A model generated the notes under the pieces. The model was given only the letters and a program-made list of their open reading frames with translations, was not told where the DNA came from and searched no databases. The translations under genes and the position numbers were made by a program. This document shows positions 6,432 through 15,361 of a DNA stretch of 64,000 nucleotides, one piece after another. Origin of the DNA: JAIBJN01 sp963775395 (GTDB lineage: Bacteria > Actinomycetota > Thermoleophilia > Gaiellales > Gaiellaceae); assembly GCA_963775395.1 (NCBI GenBank), contig CAVZIX010000005.1:1-64000 (forward strand), read 5' to 3'. How positions within the stretch are numbered: position 1 is the stretch's first letter; every line of letters begins with the position of its first letter.

Positions 6432-8206
6432 GTGGGCTCGATCGCGGTCGTCCACCACGCGCGCCCCGCACCTGACGGCGGCTCCGTCGAGCGCGCGCTT
6501 CGCGCCGCTCCGCACAGGGGCGAGGAGTTGGACGTGCGCACGCTCGGGACCGTCTCTCTCGGAGTCTCGAACGCGCCGGAGCTCCGCGACGCCTGGATCG
6601 CTGCCGAGGACGGCCGGGCCGCCGCCGTCACGGGGACGCTCGACAACGCCGCCGAGCTCGGCCTCGACGGCCGGGACCCCGCAGGCGCGGTGCTGGCCGC
6701 GTTCGACGCCTGGGGCGACGAGGCGCCCGCGCGCCTGCGCGGCGTCTTCTCGGGTGCCTGGACGGACGGGACGAGGCTCGTCGTCTTCCGCGACCAGCTC
6801 GGGCTCGCGCCGCTGTTCCACCGCGAGAGCCCTGGACGGCTTCGTGGCCGCGACGGAAGGGAAGCAGGTCGCCGCCGGCGCCGGCATCGCCCGCGAGCCG
6901 GACGTCGAGTCGGTGGAGGCGATGTTCTTCGGGCGCTTCGACGCCCGGGGGACGATGCTCCGCGGCGTCGAGCGCTTCCCGCGAGCGTCGACCGCTTCCG
7001 TCGCCGGCGGGGAAGCGGCCTCGTTTCGCCGCTACTGGGACCCGGAGCCGCTGCTCGAGTCGACGCGGCTGACCCTCGCCGAGGCGCGCGAGCAGCTCGC
7101 CGCCCACGTCGAGCGCGCGGTGCACCGGAGCCTGGCCGGGGCCGACGCCGTGTCGCTCTCGGGCGGGATCGACTCCCCGACCATCGCCGCCTACGCGGCG
7201 CCGCGCGCCCGCGAGCTCACCGGCGATCCACTGCTCGCGGTCTCGTCCGTGTATCCGGAGGACCCGGGCGTCGACGAGTCCGAGTGGATCGAGCTCGTGA
7301 CCCGGCATCTCGGCCTGCGGCTCCACGCGTACACGCCGACTTCCCGCCCGCTCGACGACGTCTCCTACTGGGTCGACGTCCTCGACGGGCCCGTCGACAC
7401 GATGTCGATCCCCGAGCTCGCCGAGAACTACCGCGTCGCGCACGAGCTCGGGGCCCGCAACGTCCTCACCGGCGAGATGGCCGAGTGGGTGTTCACGTTC
7501 GGCCAGCACCTGATCGGGCACCTCGTCCTGCACGGCCGCGCCCGCGCGTCGGCCGGCTGGGTGCGCGACCAGCGCGCACGGGGGGCCTCGTGGAAGGTCA
7601 TCGCCCAGCGCGCCGGCCCCGTCGCTCGTCTCCCCGCGCCTGGCGCTCGGCTACCTGCGGGCGCGGAATCGCGAGGACTACCGCCAGCTGCCGGAGTGGG
7701 TGGACGCCGACGCGGCCGGGACGCCGGGGCCTCGTCCCGATCTCGCCCGGCCTGCGAGGCGCCGCTGGCTCGAGCACCAGCTCGCGCCGCTCGTCGGGGT
7801 CGGCGCGTACTCCTTCGACGCGGACGCGATCGTCGCCGCCGTCTGCGGCGTCCACGTGCGCAGGCCCCTCGTCGACGTCGACCTGTGGGAGTTCGTCCTC
7901 TCGCTCCCGGCCGAGATCAAGTTCCCGGACGCGCTGCCCAAGAGCCTGCTGCGGGAGAGCGTGCGCGGGCGGCTGCCGGACGCCCTCCTCGACCGCACCG
8001 ACAAGACGTACTTCAACGACTTCGCGCTCCGCACCGCCGACTACGACGGGCTGCGCCGGTGGGCGCTCGCCTCCGAGGCGCGCATCGCCGGTGTGGACTA
8101 CGGGCGGCTCGCGGAGCGGATCGACGCCCGTGACCTCAACGTGGTCGAGCTCCTCTGGGCCTACGACCTCGCGCGCGCCCACGCGTATCTGGAGCTGTTC
8201 GCGTGA
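6432..8206 (+). CDS. Asparagine-synthetase-like RiPP cyclase (two apparent frameshifts)
   Basis: Lasso C-protein homologue: an ATP-dependent asparagine-synthetase fold that activates a carboxylate as acyl-AMP. The N-terminal glutaminase-like domain begins MGSIAVVHH and has no Cys at position 2, so glutamine hydrolysis is not expected, as for lasso cyclases. The PP-loop SLSGGIDSP is intact. The coding frame moves +1 twice: in CCC at 6830-6832 and in CCCC at 7617-7620. Removing one C at each restores a continuous 590-residue protein (ESLDGFVAATEG and AGPSLVSPRLALGYL). Both sites are C-runs, so consensus error is more likely than inactivation. It starts GTG 6432 and overlaps the kinase start (GTGA). 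Confidence 0.85.
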
Positions 8207-9091
8207 GCGCCGGCGCGTGCTACGGCTTCGGGGTGACGCTCCTCGGTTCCCCTCGAGTACCTGCGCACAGGCTCCGGCGACCGGCTCGAGATCGGCGCAA
8301 TCGAGGGCGAAGGGCCGCGGCCCGACGACGCGCTCCTCGTCGAATGGGAGCCTTCGCCCGAGCGCCCACTCGAGGCGCGCCTGTATTCGGACGGGGAGAG
8401 CTTCCGCCTCTGGATCGGCGACGGCGGCTGGTTCTCGGTCCACCCGGCCGAGCGGCGCATCGAGGCCCCGGCCGACGGCGGAATCCGGCGGGAGGAGCGG
8501 CTGTGGGGCATCCCCTCCCTCCTCTGCTTCCTCGCGCGCGGCGACCTGCCGCTGCACGCGGCCGCGGTGGAGACGGACGGCGGCGCCGTCATCGTCGCGG
8601 CGCCGCGGACCTACGGGAAGACCACCATGGCCGCGGCGTTCCACCGCGCGGGCCACCGCGTGCTGAGCGAGGACACGACGTGCGTGCGGCTCGGCCCCGA
8701 GCCGGCGGTCGTCCCCGGCCCGGCCATGCTGCGCGTGCGACGCGACGTCGCCGCCGAGCTGGAGCTGCCGTCGGTGCGCCGAGTCGGTGAGAGCGACGAC
8801 CGCATCCACTATGCGCTCGAAAACCCCGGGGACTGCGAGCCGGTGCCGGTCCGCTCCGTGGTCTTCCTGGAAGTGTCCGAAGGCGCGGCCGCGCTCGAGC
8901 CCGTCGACCGGGCCGACGCCCTGCGCGACCTCTGGGCGCTCAGCTTCCGCCTCCCGACGGAGGACGACGTCGGCCGCTCGTTCGCGGGTGTCACGGACCT
9001 GGCGGCCTCGATCCCGGTTCACCGCCTCCGCCGGCCGCTCGACCTGGGGGCGATCGACGACCATCTGGAGCTGGTGCTCGCCGGTGTCTGA
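8203..9091 (+). CDS. HPr-kinase-like RiPP tailoring kinase (one apparent frameshift)
   Basis: Resembles the HPr-kinase-like proteins found in lasso peptide clusters, one of which phosphorylates the C-terminal Ser of its precursor (paeninodin system, established knowledge). An N-terminal domain of about 110 residues precedes a P-loop domain with APRTYGKTTMAAAF and the acidic motif VLSEDTTCVRL. The first P-loop glycine is Ala here, but GKTT is kept. The frame breaks in CCCC at 8249-8252; removing one C gives LGSLEYLRTGSGDRLEIG and a 295-residue protein. The precursor ends in Ser, the expected acceptor. The gene overlaps the leader peptidase gene by 8 bases. Confidence 0.75.
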
Positions 9092-9488
9092 GGCTCCGCT
9101 CCCGCTGCGCGCGAAGGTCGCGCTCGCCCTGCGGATCTGGGCGTTGCTCGCGCGGGTGCTCGTCGGGCTCCGGCGAGAGCCGCTGCCGGCGCTCGTCGCC
9201 CGACTCGGGGATCCGGGTTCACCCCGGGACGACCGCCATTCGGCGGCGAAGCTCAGCCACGCGGTCGACCGGAGCCTGCGGGTCGGCAACCGCCGGCCTC
9301 GCTGCCTCGTCAACGCGCTCGTCCTCTACCGCCTCCTGCGGGAGCAGGACGACGACGCGGAGCTGGTGATCGGGCTGCCGGCCCGGCCGACCGACAAGGA
9401 CGCGCACGCGTGGGTCGAGCTGGGCGGGGTCGACGTAGGGCCGCCGCCCGGGCGCGCCGGGCACGAGGAGCTCGCCCGCTTCGGCTAA
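9084..9488 (+). CDS. Lasso-type B2 leader peptidase (transglutaminase-like fold)
   Basis: A 134-residue cysteine protease of the lasso B2/Transglut_core3 family. The catalytic Cys is in RPRCLVNALVLYRLL and the catalytic His in DAHAWVELGG, the standard family spacing and wording, with a flanking VIGLPARP strand. It would cut the leader from the precursor with help from the PqqD-like protein. GTG 9084 overlaps the kinase end. Its TAA overlaps the stop of the convergent nucleotidyltransferase gene, so the plus-strand cluster ends here. Confidence 0.88.
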   Translation: MSEAPLPLRAKVALALRIWALLARVLVGLRREPLPALVARLGDPGSPRDDRHSAAKLSHAVDRSLRVGNRRPRCLVNALVLYRLLREQDDDAELVIGLPARPTDKDAHAWVELGGVDVGPPPGRAGHEELARFG

Positions 9489-10498
9489 CGGCCGCCCTCG
9501 TGCTCGGAGCGGCGCACGAACGCGTTGCGCACCGCCCGCACGGAGCGGCGTGCCTTGTTGCCCCAGCTCTCACCTCGCTCGGGCGTGAGGTCGTCCCGAA
9601 GCTCGTCGACCGTCGCACGCGCCGCGAGCCGGCGGGGCAGGGCGGCGTGCCAGCCGACCCAGCGCGCGACGTGTTGCTCGAGCACCGTGCGCTCGCGGGC
9701 GGCTGAGAGGTTGCGCGCCCAGGTACGCAAGGGGCGCGGCTGTGGCCCCCCGAGGAAGAGCCCCGCGGCGATCGCGTCGGTCGTCCGCCAGAGGCGGGCC
9801 ATTCCCCACGCCTCGGCGAGACGCTCGAGCTCGTCTCGGTCTGCCTGGGCAGTCATGACGGCAACGTCCAGAAGGTCGCGAAGGCGCGTGAGCGGCCCGT
9901 GCGTCCATGCGTGCGCGGCGAGCACGAGCGCGTGGCGCTCGGGCGACGGCGCCAGCAGCCCGTCGACGCCGGTCGCCGAGGGCACGGCGTCCTCGAGCAG
10001 CGCCTCGGGCGTGGGCGCCGCGAGCCACGGCGGCCAGTTCGGGCGACCGTGCACCTCGACCTCGACGGGCAGGCCCGGCCACGCGAGCGGGAGCAGGTGC
10101 GGGGCGTCGGCGTAGTAGTCGGCGCTCCCGGCCTCGGCGAACCCGGCCGCGAGAAGCCGCCGCTGGACGTCCTCGGGATCCGCCGCGATGAGGTCGACGT
10201 CGCGCGAGACCCGCGTGGCCGGATCGGGGTAGAGCGCCGCGACCTCCGGGCCCTTGACGACCAGCAGCGGGCCCTCGACGGCAGCCCGGGCGCGTGCGAG
10301 GTGCGCCCCCGCGGCGAGGGAGAACGCCGCTCCGAGGCGCTCGGACTCGGCGGCGGCCTCGGGGACCGCGACGCCCAGAGAGCGCAGGCGGCGCGCGGCG
10401 AGGGGCTCGAGCCGGTGCACGGTGAGCGCCCTCTCGTCCGGCGCCAAGCCGATCAAGCGATCGACGCTTTCCCAGATCTCGTCGTTTGACACTCTCAC
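9485..10498 (-). CDS. Nucleotidyltransferase-family protein of the RiPP cluster
   Basis: A 337-residue protein of the NTP_transf_5 type often seen beside lasso peptide genes that also carry a kinase. The nucleotidyltransferase core reads VVKGPEVAALYPDPATR followed by SRDVDLI, where the paired Asp residues are the likely metal ligands. The C-terminal half is helical with WTHGPLTRLRDLLDVAVM. Its role is not established; transfer of a nucleotide or phosphate group to the peptide is a guess from context. It is transcribed against the rest of the cluster. GTG 10498 lies inside the inverted repeat at 10488-10507, and GTG 10492 is an alternative start. Confidence 0.8.
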   Translation of the reverse strand: MRVSNDEIWESVDRLIGLAPDERALTVHRLEPLAARRLRSLGVAVPEAAAESERLGAAFSLAAGAHLARARAAVEGPLLVVKGPEVAALYPDPATRVSRDVDLIAADPEDVQRRLLAAGFAEAGSADYYADAPHLLPLAWPGLPVEVEVHGRPNWPPWLAAPTPEALLEDAVPSATGVDGLLAPSPERHALVLAAHAWTHGPLTRLRDLLDVAVMTAQADRDELERLAEAWGMARLWRTTDAIAAGLFLGGPQPRPLRTWARNLSAARERTVLEQHVARWVGWHAALPRRLAARATVDELRDDLTPERGESWGNKARRSVRAVRNAFVRRSEHEGGR

Positions 10499-10514
10499 AG
10501 GAGTGTCCTACAAG
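10486..10514 (+). promoter_or_regulatory. Sigma70-like promoter with embedded operator-like palindrome
   Basis: TTGACA at 10486-10491 and TACAAG at 10509-10514 are 17 bases apart, a textbook spacing, pointing at the Na/Pi cotransporter gene. The spacer holds a perfect 7-bp inverted repeat GACACTC-TCACAG-GAGTGTC (10488-10507) that also covers the start codon of the divergent nucleotidyltransferase. A bound repressor would cover both genes. An 18-base version of the same sequence recurs at 41695-41712. Confidence 0.55.
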
Positions 10515-10524
10515 TGGAAGGAGC

Positions 10525-11658
10525 GTGACCGCTTCCGCCCGAGCCGACGAGACCGGAGCGACCTCGCGTCGGCGGCGGCCACCGCTCGCCCCGACGCTGC
10601 GGCGTGCGGTCGCGCTCGTGGGCGGTCTCTTTCTCTTCGTCGGCGCGTTGCAGCTGATGAAGACCGGCGCCGCGGCGCTCGGCGTTCTCCAGCCGGGCAG
10701 CGTCCTCGTCGAGAACGCCCTGTCCACGCTCGGGCTCGGCTGGCTCGGCGCGCTGCTCGTGCTCTCCGGCTCGCCCGTCGCCGCGACCTCGCTCGTCCTC
10801 GTCGCGGCCGGAGAGGAATCGGGCGGCGCGCGCGGCCTCTCCGAGCTCGAGGGCTTCACCATGCTCACCGGCTCGCGGCTCGGCGCGGCGTTCGTCGTGC
10901 TCGTGGTCGCCGTCATCTACGCAGCCCGCGCCGCCGAGGGCCACCGTCGCGCGCCGGTCTCCACCGCTGTCCTCGCACTCACGGCGACCGCGGTCGTCTA
11001 CCTGCCCGCCGCCGTGCTCGGCGCGCTGCTTCTCACCTGGGAGCCGTACGCCGGCCTCGAGGTCGGCTTTCCCGCCGGCTTCATCGACCTGATCGACTTC
11101 GTCTACGGCGACATCGTCGAGTGGGCGAAGGAGCTGCCCGCGTTCGTCACCTTCCTCGCGGGCATCGGGGTCCTGCTGCTCGCGTTCAAGCTCATCGACA
11201 GCGCGCTCCCCGACCTCGACGACGACCGCGTCGCGCGCCGGCCCGCGTGGCTCCGCCGCAAGTGGCCGATGTTCGCGCTCGGCTCTGCCGTCGCGCTCGT
11301 GACGATGTCCGTCTCCGTCGCACTCACGATCCTCGTCCCGCTCGTGGCCAAGAAGATGGTGCGGCAGGAGTACGTGCTCCCCTACATCATGGGCGCGAAC
11401 ATCACGACGCTCGGCGACACCATGCTCGCGGCCTTCGCGCTCGACTCGCCGGCGGCCGTCCGCGTCGTGCTCGCAGAGGTGATCGCGGCAGGTTCGCTCA
11501 GCATCCTGCTCCTGGCGCTCGCGTACCCGGCGGTCTGGAGCGCGCTCTGGAGCGTGCAGACGGCGGTCACGCGCAGCCGGACGAGGCTCGCGGCGTTCAC
11601 CCTGGGTGTCCTGCTCGTCCCGGTGCTGACGATCGCGCTCGCGGCCGTTCTCGGCTGA
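10525..11658 (+). CDS. Na/Pi cotransporter family protein
   Basis: A 377-residue integral membrane protein of the NptA/PF02690 type, likely sodium-coupled phosphate uptake or efflux. It has about eight hydrophobic spans arranged as an inverted repeat; the family-type motifs GALQLMKTGAAALG and ALTILVPLVAKKMV...YIMGANITTLGDT are present, the latter with the typical N-ITT in the second repeat. GTG 10525 is chosen because the promoter described at 10486-10514 would start transcription only a few bases upstream; a TTG at 10486 in the same frame would lie within the -35 box. No PhoU domain is fused. Confidence 0.82.
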   Translation: MTASARADETGATSRRRRPPLAPTLRRAVALVGGLFLFVGALQLMKTGAAALGVLQPGSVLVENALSTLGLGWLGALLVLSGSPVAATSLVLVAAGEESGGARGLSELEGFTMLTGSRLGAAFVVLVVAVIYAARAAEGHRRAPVSTAVLALTATAVVYLPAAVLGALLLTWEPYAGLEVGFPAGFIDLIDFVYGDIVEWAKELPAFVTFLAGIGVLLLAFKLIDSALPDLDDDRVARRPAWLRRKWPMFALGSAVALVTMSVSVALTILVPLVAKKMVRQEYVLPYIMGANITTLGDTMLAAFALDSPAAVRVVLAEVIAAGSLSILLLALAYPAVWSALWSVQTAVTRSRTRLAAFTLGVLLVPVLTIALAAVLG

Positions 11659-11890
11659 CCGGGGCGGCGCCACCTCGCGTTTGAGCCTAGTCGAAAGTTC
11701 AGCCTGGTGGAAGAAACCGGGCGCGCGGGCCGTCCATTCGTTCATTGCTGGCGCTCTGCATGACTTGTAGGTTCGGACAAGCCTGAACGCGCTAGGGAGA
11801 AGCGCGTTCGGGGGGACGCTCGACTAGGGGAGTGGAAATGCGGCAAGATGCGGGTCAGCACACGGCCCAGGCCAGGGGGGTACCGGGCAC
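11659..11890 (+). promoter_or_regulatory. Promoter and leader region of the exopolysaccharide locus
   Basis: A 232-bp gene-free stretch. A plausible promoter is TTGCTG (11745-11750), a 17-base spacer and TAGGTT (11768-11773). The leader then forms an 8-bp hairpin GAACGCGC/GCGCGTTC (11785-11792 with 11802-11809) followed by six or more G residues rather than T. A GGGGGG tract precedes the ATG at 11891 by about 11 bases. No known riboswitch was recognised. Confidence 0.4.
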
Positions 11891-13414
11891 ATGAGCACCG
11901 TTCAGCCTTTCGTCGGCCAAGGGCCGACCGAGGCGCCGGTCGTTCTCGACAAGAGGACGCTGCAAATTCTCGAGCGGCGGCGTTCGAGCGGGGTGCGCCT
12001 GCGGCGCGGCTGGCTCGTTCGGCGGATGCTCGTTCTCGCCGACCTCCTCGGGCTGACCCTCGCGTTCTTCACCGCCACGGTCATCTTCGACCAGCCCGCC
12101 CCCAACGACGTCGTCAGCTCGCAGCTCGAGCTGCTGATCTTCTGCCTGAGCCTGCCGGCGTGGGTCGTCGTCGCCAAGCTCTACGGCCTCTACGACTACG
12201 ACGAAGAGCGCACCGACCACTCGACCGCCGACGACCTCGTCGGGGTGCTCCACCTGGTCACGGTCGGTAGCTGGCTCTTCTTCGCCTTCGCCGCGGTCAC
12301 CCACCGGGCCGACCCCGGCTTCGCGAGGCTCCTCGGCTTCTGGCTCTTCGCCATCGCCGCCATCACCGTGGGCCGGGCGATCGCGCGAGGAGTCGCGCGG
12401 CGCCACCTCGCCTACGTCCAGAACACGATCATCGTGGGAGCGGGCGACGTCGGCCAGCTCGTGGCCAAGAAGCTGCGGCAGCACCCCGAGTACGGGCTCA
12501 ACCTCGTCGGCTTCGTCGACGACCAGCCCAAGGAGCGGCTCACCGGCCTCTCGGACATCGCGCTCCTCGGCGGGCTCGGACAGCTTCCGCAGATGGTTCA
12601 GATCCTGGACGTCGAGCGCGTGATCGTCGCCTTCTCGAACGACTCGCACGAGGAGATGCTCGACCTCATCCGCGACCTGAAGGACCTCGACATCCAGATC
12701 GACCTCGTCCCGCGCTTCTTCGAGGTCATCGGGACGAACGTCGGCATCCACACCGCCGAGGGGCTCCCGCTGATCGGTCTGCCGGCGCTGCGCCTCTCGC
12801 GCTCGTCGAAGGTGATCAAGCGGACGATGGACCTGGCGCTCTCGATCACGGGGCTCGTGCTCCTCGCGCCACTCTTCGCCGCCGTCGCGGTCTGGATCAA
12901 GCTCGACTCCCGCGGCCCGGTCTTCTTCCGACAGCTACGGATGGGCGCCGGCGACCAGACCTTCGAGATCTTCAAGTTCCGCACCATGGACCTGGATGCG
13001 GACGCCCGCAAGCACGAGTTCGTCGCCCTCAACAAGCACAACGGCAACGGCGGCGACCCTCGCATGTTCAAGATTCCCAACGACCCGCGCGTCACTCGCT
13101 CGGGCAGCTGGCTTCGCCGCTTCTCCATCGACGAGCTGCCGCAGCTCATCAACGTCGTCCGTGGCGAGATGAGCCTCGTCGGCCCCCGTCCCCTCATTCT
13201 CGAGGAGGATCAGCACGTCGTCGACTGGCGCCGGCAACGCCTCAACCTGAAGCCGGGCATCACCGGTCTCTGGCAGGTGCTCGGACGCGACGACATCCCG
13301 TTCGAGGAGATGGTCAGGCTGGACTACGTCTACGTCACGACGTGGTCGATGCTGAACGACCTGAAGCTGATTCTGCGCACCGTCCCCGCCCTGTATCGGG
13401 CGAGGGCGGGCTAG
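11891..13414 (+). CDS. Polyprenyl phosphate phosphoglycosyltransferase (WbaP/WcaJ type)
   Basis: A 507-residue initiating enzyme that transfers a sugar phosphate from a UDP-sugar to undecaprenyl phosphate at the inner face of the membrane. It has several N-terminal transmembrane helices (about 45-135), a central Rossmann-like domain (NTIIVGAGDVGQLVAKKL), one more membrane hairpin (SKVIKRTMDLALSITGLVLL) and the C-terminal catalytic domain with FKFRTM, RRFSIDELPQLINV, MSLVGPRP and KPGITGLWQV. Length and architecture are those of the family. It opens the Wzx/Wzy polysaccharide locus, with WecB 38 bases downstream. Confidence 0.93.
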   Translation: MSTVQPFVGQGPTEAPVVLDKRTLQILERRRSSGVRLRRGWLVRRMLVLADLLGLTLAFFTATVIFDQPAPNDVVSSQLELLIFCLSLPAWVVVAKLYGLYDYDEERTDHSTADDLVGVLHLVTVGSWLFFAFAAVTHRADPGFARLLGFWLFAIAAITVGRAIARGVARRHLAYVQNTIIVGAGDVGQLVAKKLRQHPEYGLNLVGFVDDQPKERLTGLSDIALLGGLGQLPQMVQILDVERVIVAFSNDSHEEMLDLIRDLKDLDIQIDLVPRFFEVIGTNVGIHTAEGLPLIGLPALRLSRSSKVIKRTMDLALSITGLVLLAPLFAAVAVWIKLDSRGPVFFRQLRMGAGDQTFEIFKFRTMDLDADARKHEFVALNKHNGNGGDPRMFKIPNDPRVTRSGSWLRRFSIDELPQLINVVRGEMSLVGPRPLILEEDQHVVDWRRQRLNLKPGITGLWQVLGRDDIPFEEMVRLDYVYVTTWSMLNDLKLILRTVPALYRARAG

Positions 13415-13452
13415 CGACCTCGTTCTGCGTCACACTGAAAGCCGGGTAGCAC

Positions 13453-14571
13453 ATGACCACGGTCGTCTTCGCAGTCGGAACTCGCCCTAACTTCGTCAAG
13501 ATGGCGCCCGTCATCGAGGCGTGCGGGCGGCGCGGTCTCTTCCGCCAGCTCGTCGTGCACACGGGCCAGCACTATGACGAGCGCATGTCGACGGAGATCC
13601 TGGACGACCTCGGCTTCCCGCGACCGGACCGCTTCCTCGGCATCGGCTCCGGCTCCCACGGCGAGCAGACGGGTTTCACGCTCGTCGCCTTCGAGCGCGT
13701 CCTCCTCGAGGAGAGCCCCGAGCTGGTGGTGGTGAGCGGTGACGTGAACGCGACCCTGGCGTGCGCGCTCGCAGCCTCCAAGCTCGGGATCCGGGTCGCC
13801 CACGTCGAGTCCGGCCTCCGCTCGCGCGACTGGACGATGCCGGAGGAGCAGAACCGCGTGCTCACCGACCGGCTCTCGGACATCCTCTTCACGCACAGCC
13901 CCGAGGCCCACGACAACCTCGTGGCGGAGGGGATCGACCCCGCACGCATCCACTACGTGGGCAACACGATGATCGACACGCTGCGCCGGCTCGAGCGCGA
14001 GGCGCGCGCCCGCGAGACCTGGAAGCGGTTCGGCGCCAAGGAGCGCGGCTACGCTCTCATCACGCTCCACCGCCCGTCGAACGTCGACGACGAGAGCAGC
14101 CTCCGGGCCGTCGTCGACGCCCTGGTCGGCCTGGCCGAGCGAACGAAGGTCCTCTTCCCCATCCACCCGCGCACGCGGGCGAACCTCGCCTCCGGCGACG
14201 GCCTCGCGCGCCTCGAGGCGGCCGGCGTGGCCTGCCTCGACCCGCTCGGGTACCTCGACTTCCTCTCGCTGGAGAGCGCCGCCGCGATCGTCGTCACCGA
14301 CTCCGGAGGCCTTCAGGAGGAGGCCGCCGCGCTGGGGGTGCCCTGCTACACGCTGCGGGCGAACACGGAGCGCCCGATCACGATCATCCAGGGGACGAAC
14401 ACGCTCATCGGCGACGACCCGAAGGCGATCGCCGACATCGATCCGGCAGGAAGAGCGCACGCGCCCTGCGCGATCCCGCTCTGGGACGGCAAGGCCGCCG
14501 AGCGGGTCGCCGACGTTCTCGCGACGGCCCTCGGCTCGTCCCTCGACCCGCGGATCGCGACGAGCGCGTGA
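13453..14571 (+). CDS. wecB: UDP-N-acetylglucosamine 2-epimerase (non-hydrolysing)
   Basis: A 372-residue WecB/MnaA-type enzyme converting UDP-GlcNAc to UDP-ManNAc. Family motifs are clear: FAVGTRPNFVKMAPVI, VHTGQHYD, HVESGLRS, TLHRPSNVD, DSGGLQEEA and LRANTERPITI. The last carries the usual TERPE-like catalytic block, with Ile where Glu is commonest. It feeds the WecG-type transferase encoded next, whose GTG start overlaps its TGA. No UDP-ManNAc dehydrogenase lies in the window, so ManNAc rather than ManNAcA would be the incorporated sugar unless the dehydrogenase is elsewhere. Confidence 0.92.
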   Translation: MTTVVFAVGTRPNFVKMAPVIEACGRRGLFRQLVVHTGQHYDERMSTEILDDLGFPRPDRFLGIGSGSHGEQTGFTLVAFERVLLEESPELVVVSGDVNATLACALAASKLGIRVAHVESGLRSRDWTMPEEQNRVLTDRLSDILFTHSPEAHDNLVAEGIDPARIHYVGNTMIDTLRRLEREARARETWKRFGAKERGYALITLHRPSNVDDESSLRAVVDALVGLAERTKVLFPIHPRTRANLASGDGLARLEAAGVACLDPLGYLDFLSLESAAAIVVTDSGGLQEEAAALGVPCYTLRANTERPITIIQGTNTLIGDDPKAIADIDPAGRAHAPCAIPLWDGKAAERVADVLATALGSSLDPRIATSA

Positions 14572-15359
14572 ACGGGAGCAGCGCGTTGGAGGCCCCGGTT
14601 CGAGCAGCGAAGTCCCGCGACCGTGCGCGGATCCTCGGCTGCGAGATCGACCGTCTCGACATGCACGCGACCGTCGAGCGCTGCGCGGAGATCATCGACG
14701 CCGGCGAGCCGACGCAGCACGTCGCCGTCAACGTCGCCAAGGTGGTCGCCCTGCACGACGACCCGCGGCTGCGCGAGGTCGTCGAGCGCTGCGAGCTGGC
14801 CAGCGTCGACGGCCAGCCCCTCGTCTGGGCCTCCCGCCTGCTCGGCGACCCGCTCCCGGAGCGCGTGGCCGGGATCGACCTCATGTTCCGGCTGCTCGAG
14901 CTCGCGGCGGAGCGCGGCTACCGCGTCTACGTCCTCGGAGCCCGCCAGGAGGTGCTCGAGACCGCGATCGCGCGCCTGGGCGAGCGCTATCCCGGGCTCG
15001 TGGTCGCCGGCTACCACCACGGCTACTTCAAGGACGAGGAGAGCCCGGAGATCTGCGAGCTCGTGCGCGCCTCCGAGCCCCACATCCTTTTCGTCGCGAT
15101 GAGCTCGCCGCGCAAGGAGTTCTGGCTGGCCGAGCACGCCCGCGACCTCGGTGTCCCCTTCTCCATGGGTGTCGGCGGCTCGATCGACGTCGTCGCCGGG
15201 CTGACGAAGCGCGCACCGCGCTGGATGCAGCGCACGGGGCTCGAGTGGTTCTACCGCTTCATCCAGGAGCCGCGCCGCCTGGGCCCGCGCTACCTGCGCA
15301 CGAATGCGCGGTTCGCGGCCATGCTCGCCCGCGCCCTCGTCACACGCCGACGCGGGTAG
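14568..15359 (+). CDS. WecG/TagA/CpsF-family glycosyltransferase
   Basis: A 263-residue family GT26 transferase, probably adding ManNAc from UDP-ManNAc to the undecaprenyl-linked first sugar. Seen motifs: AVNVAKVVALHDDP, the acceptor/active-site block ASVDGQPLVWASRL, RVAGIDLM, LGARQEVLE, and FSMGVGGSIDVVAG followed by KRAPRWMQRTGLEWFYRF. It begins GTG 14568 inside the stop of wecB, the coupling expected for consecutive steps. Confidence 0.92.
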   Translation: MNGSSALEAPVRAAKSRDRARILGCEIDRLDMHATVERCAEIIDAGEPTQHVAVNVAKVVALHDDPRLREVVERCELASVDGQPLVWASRLLGDPLPERVAGIDLMFRLLELAAERGYRVYVLGARQEVLETAIARLGERYPGLVVAGYHHGYFKDEESPEICELVRASEPHILFVAMSSPRKEFWLAEHARDLGVPFSMGVGGSIDVVAGLTKRAPRWMQRTGLEWFYRFIQEPRRLGPRYLRTNARFAAMLARALVTRRRG

Positions 15360-15361
15360 CC

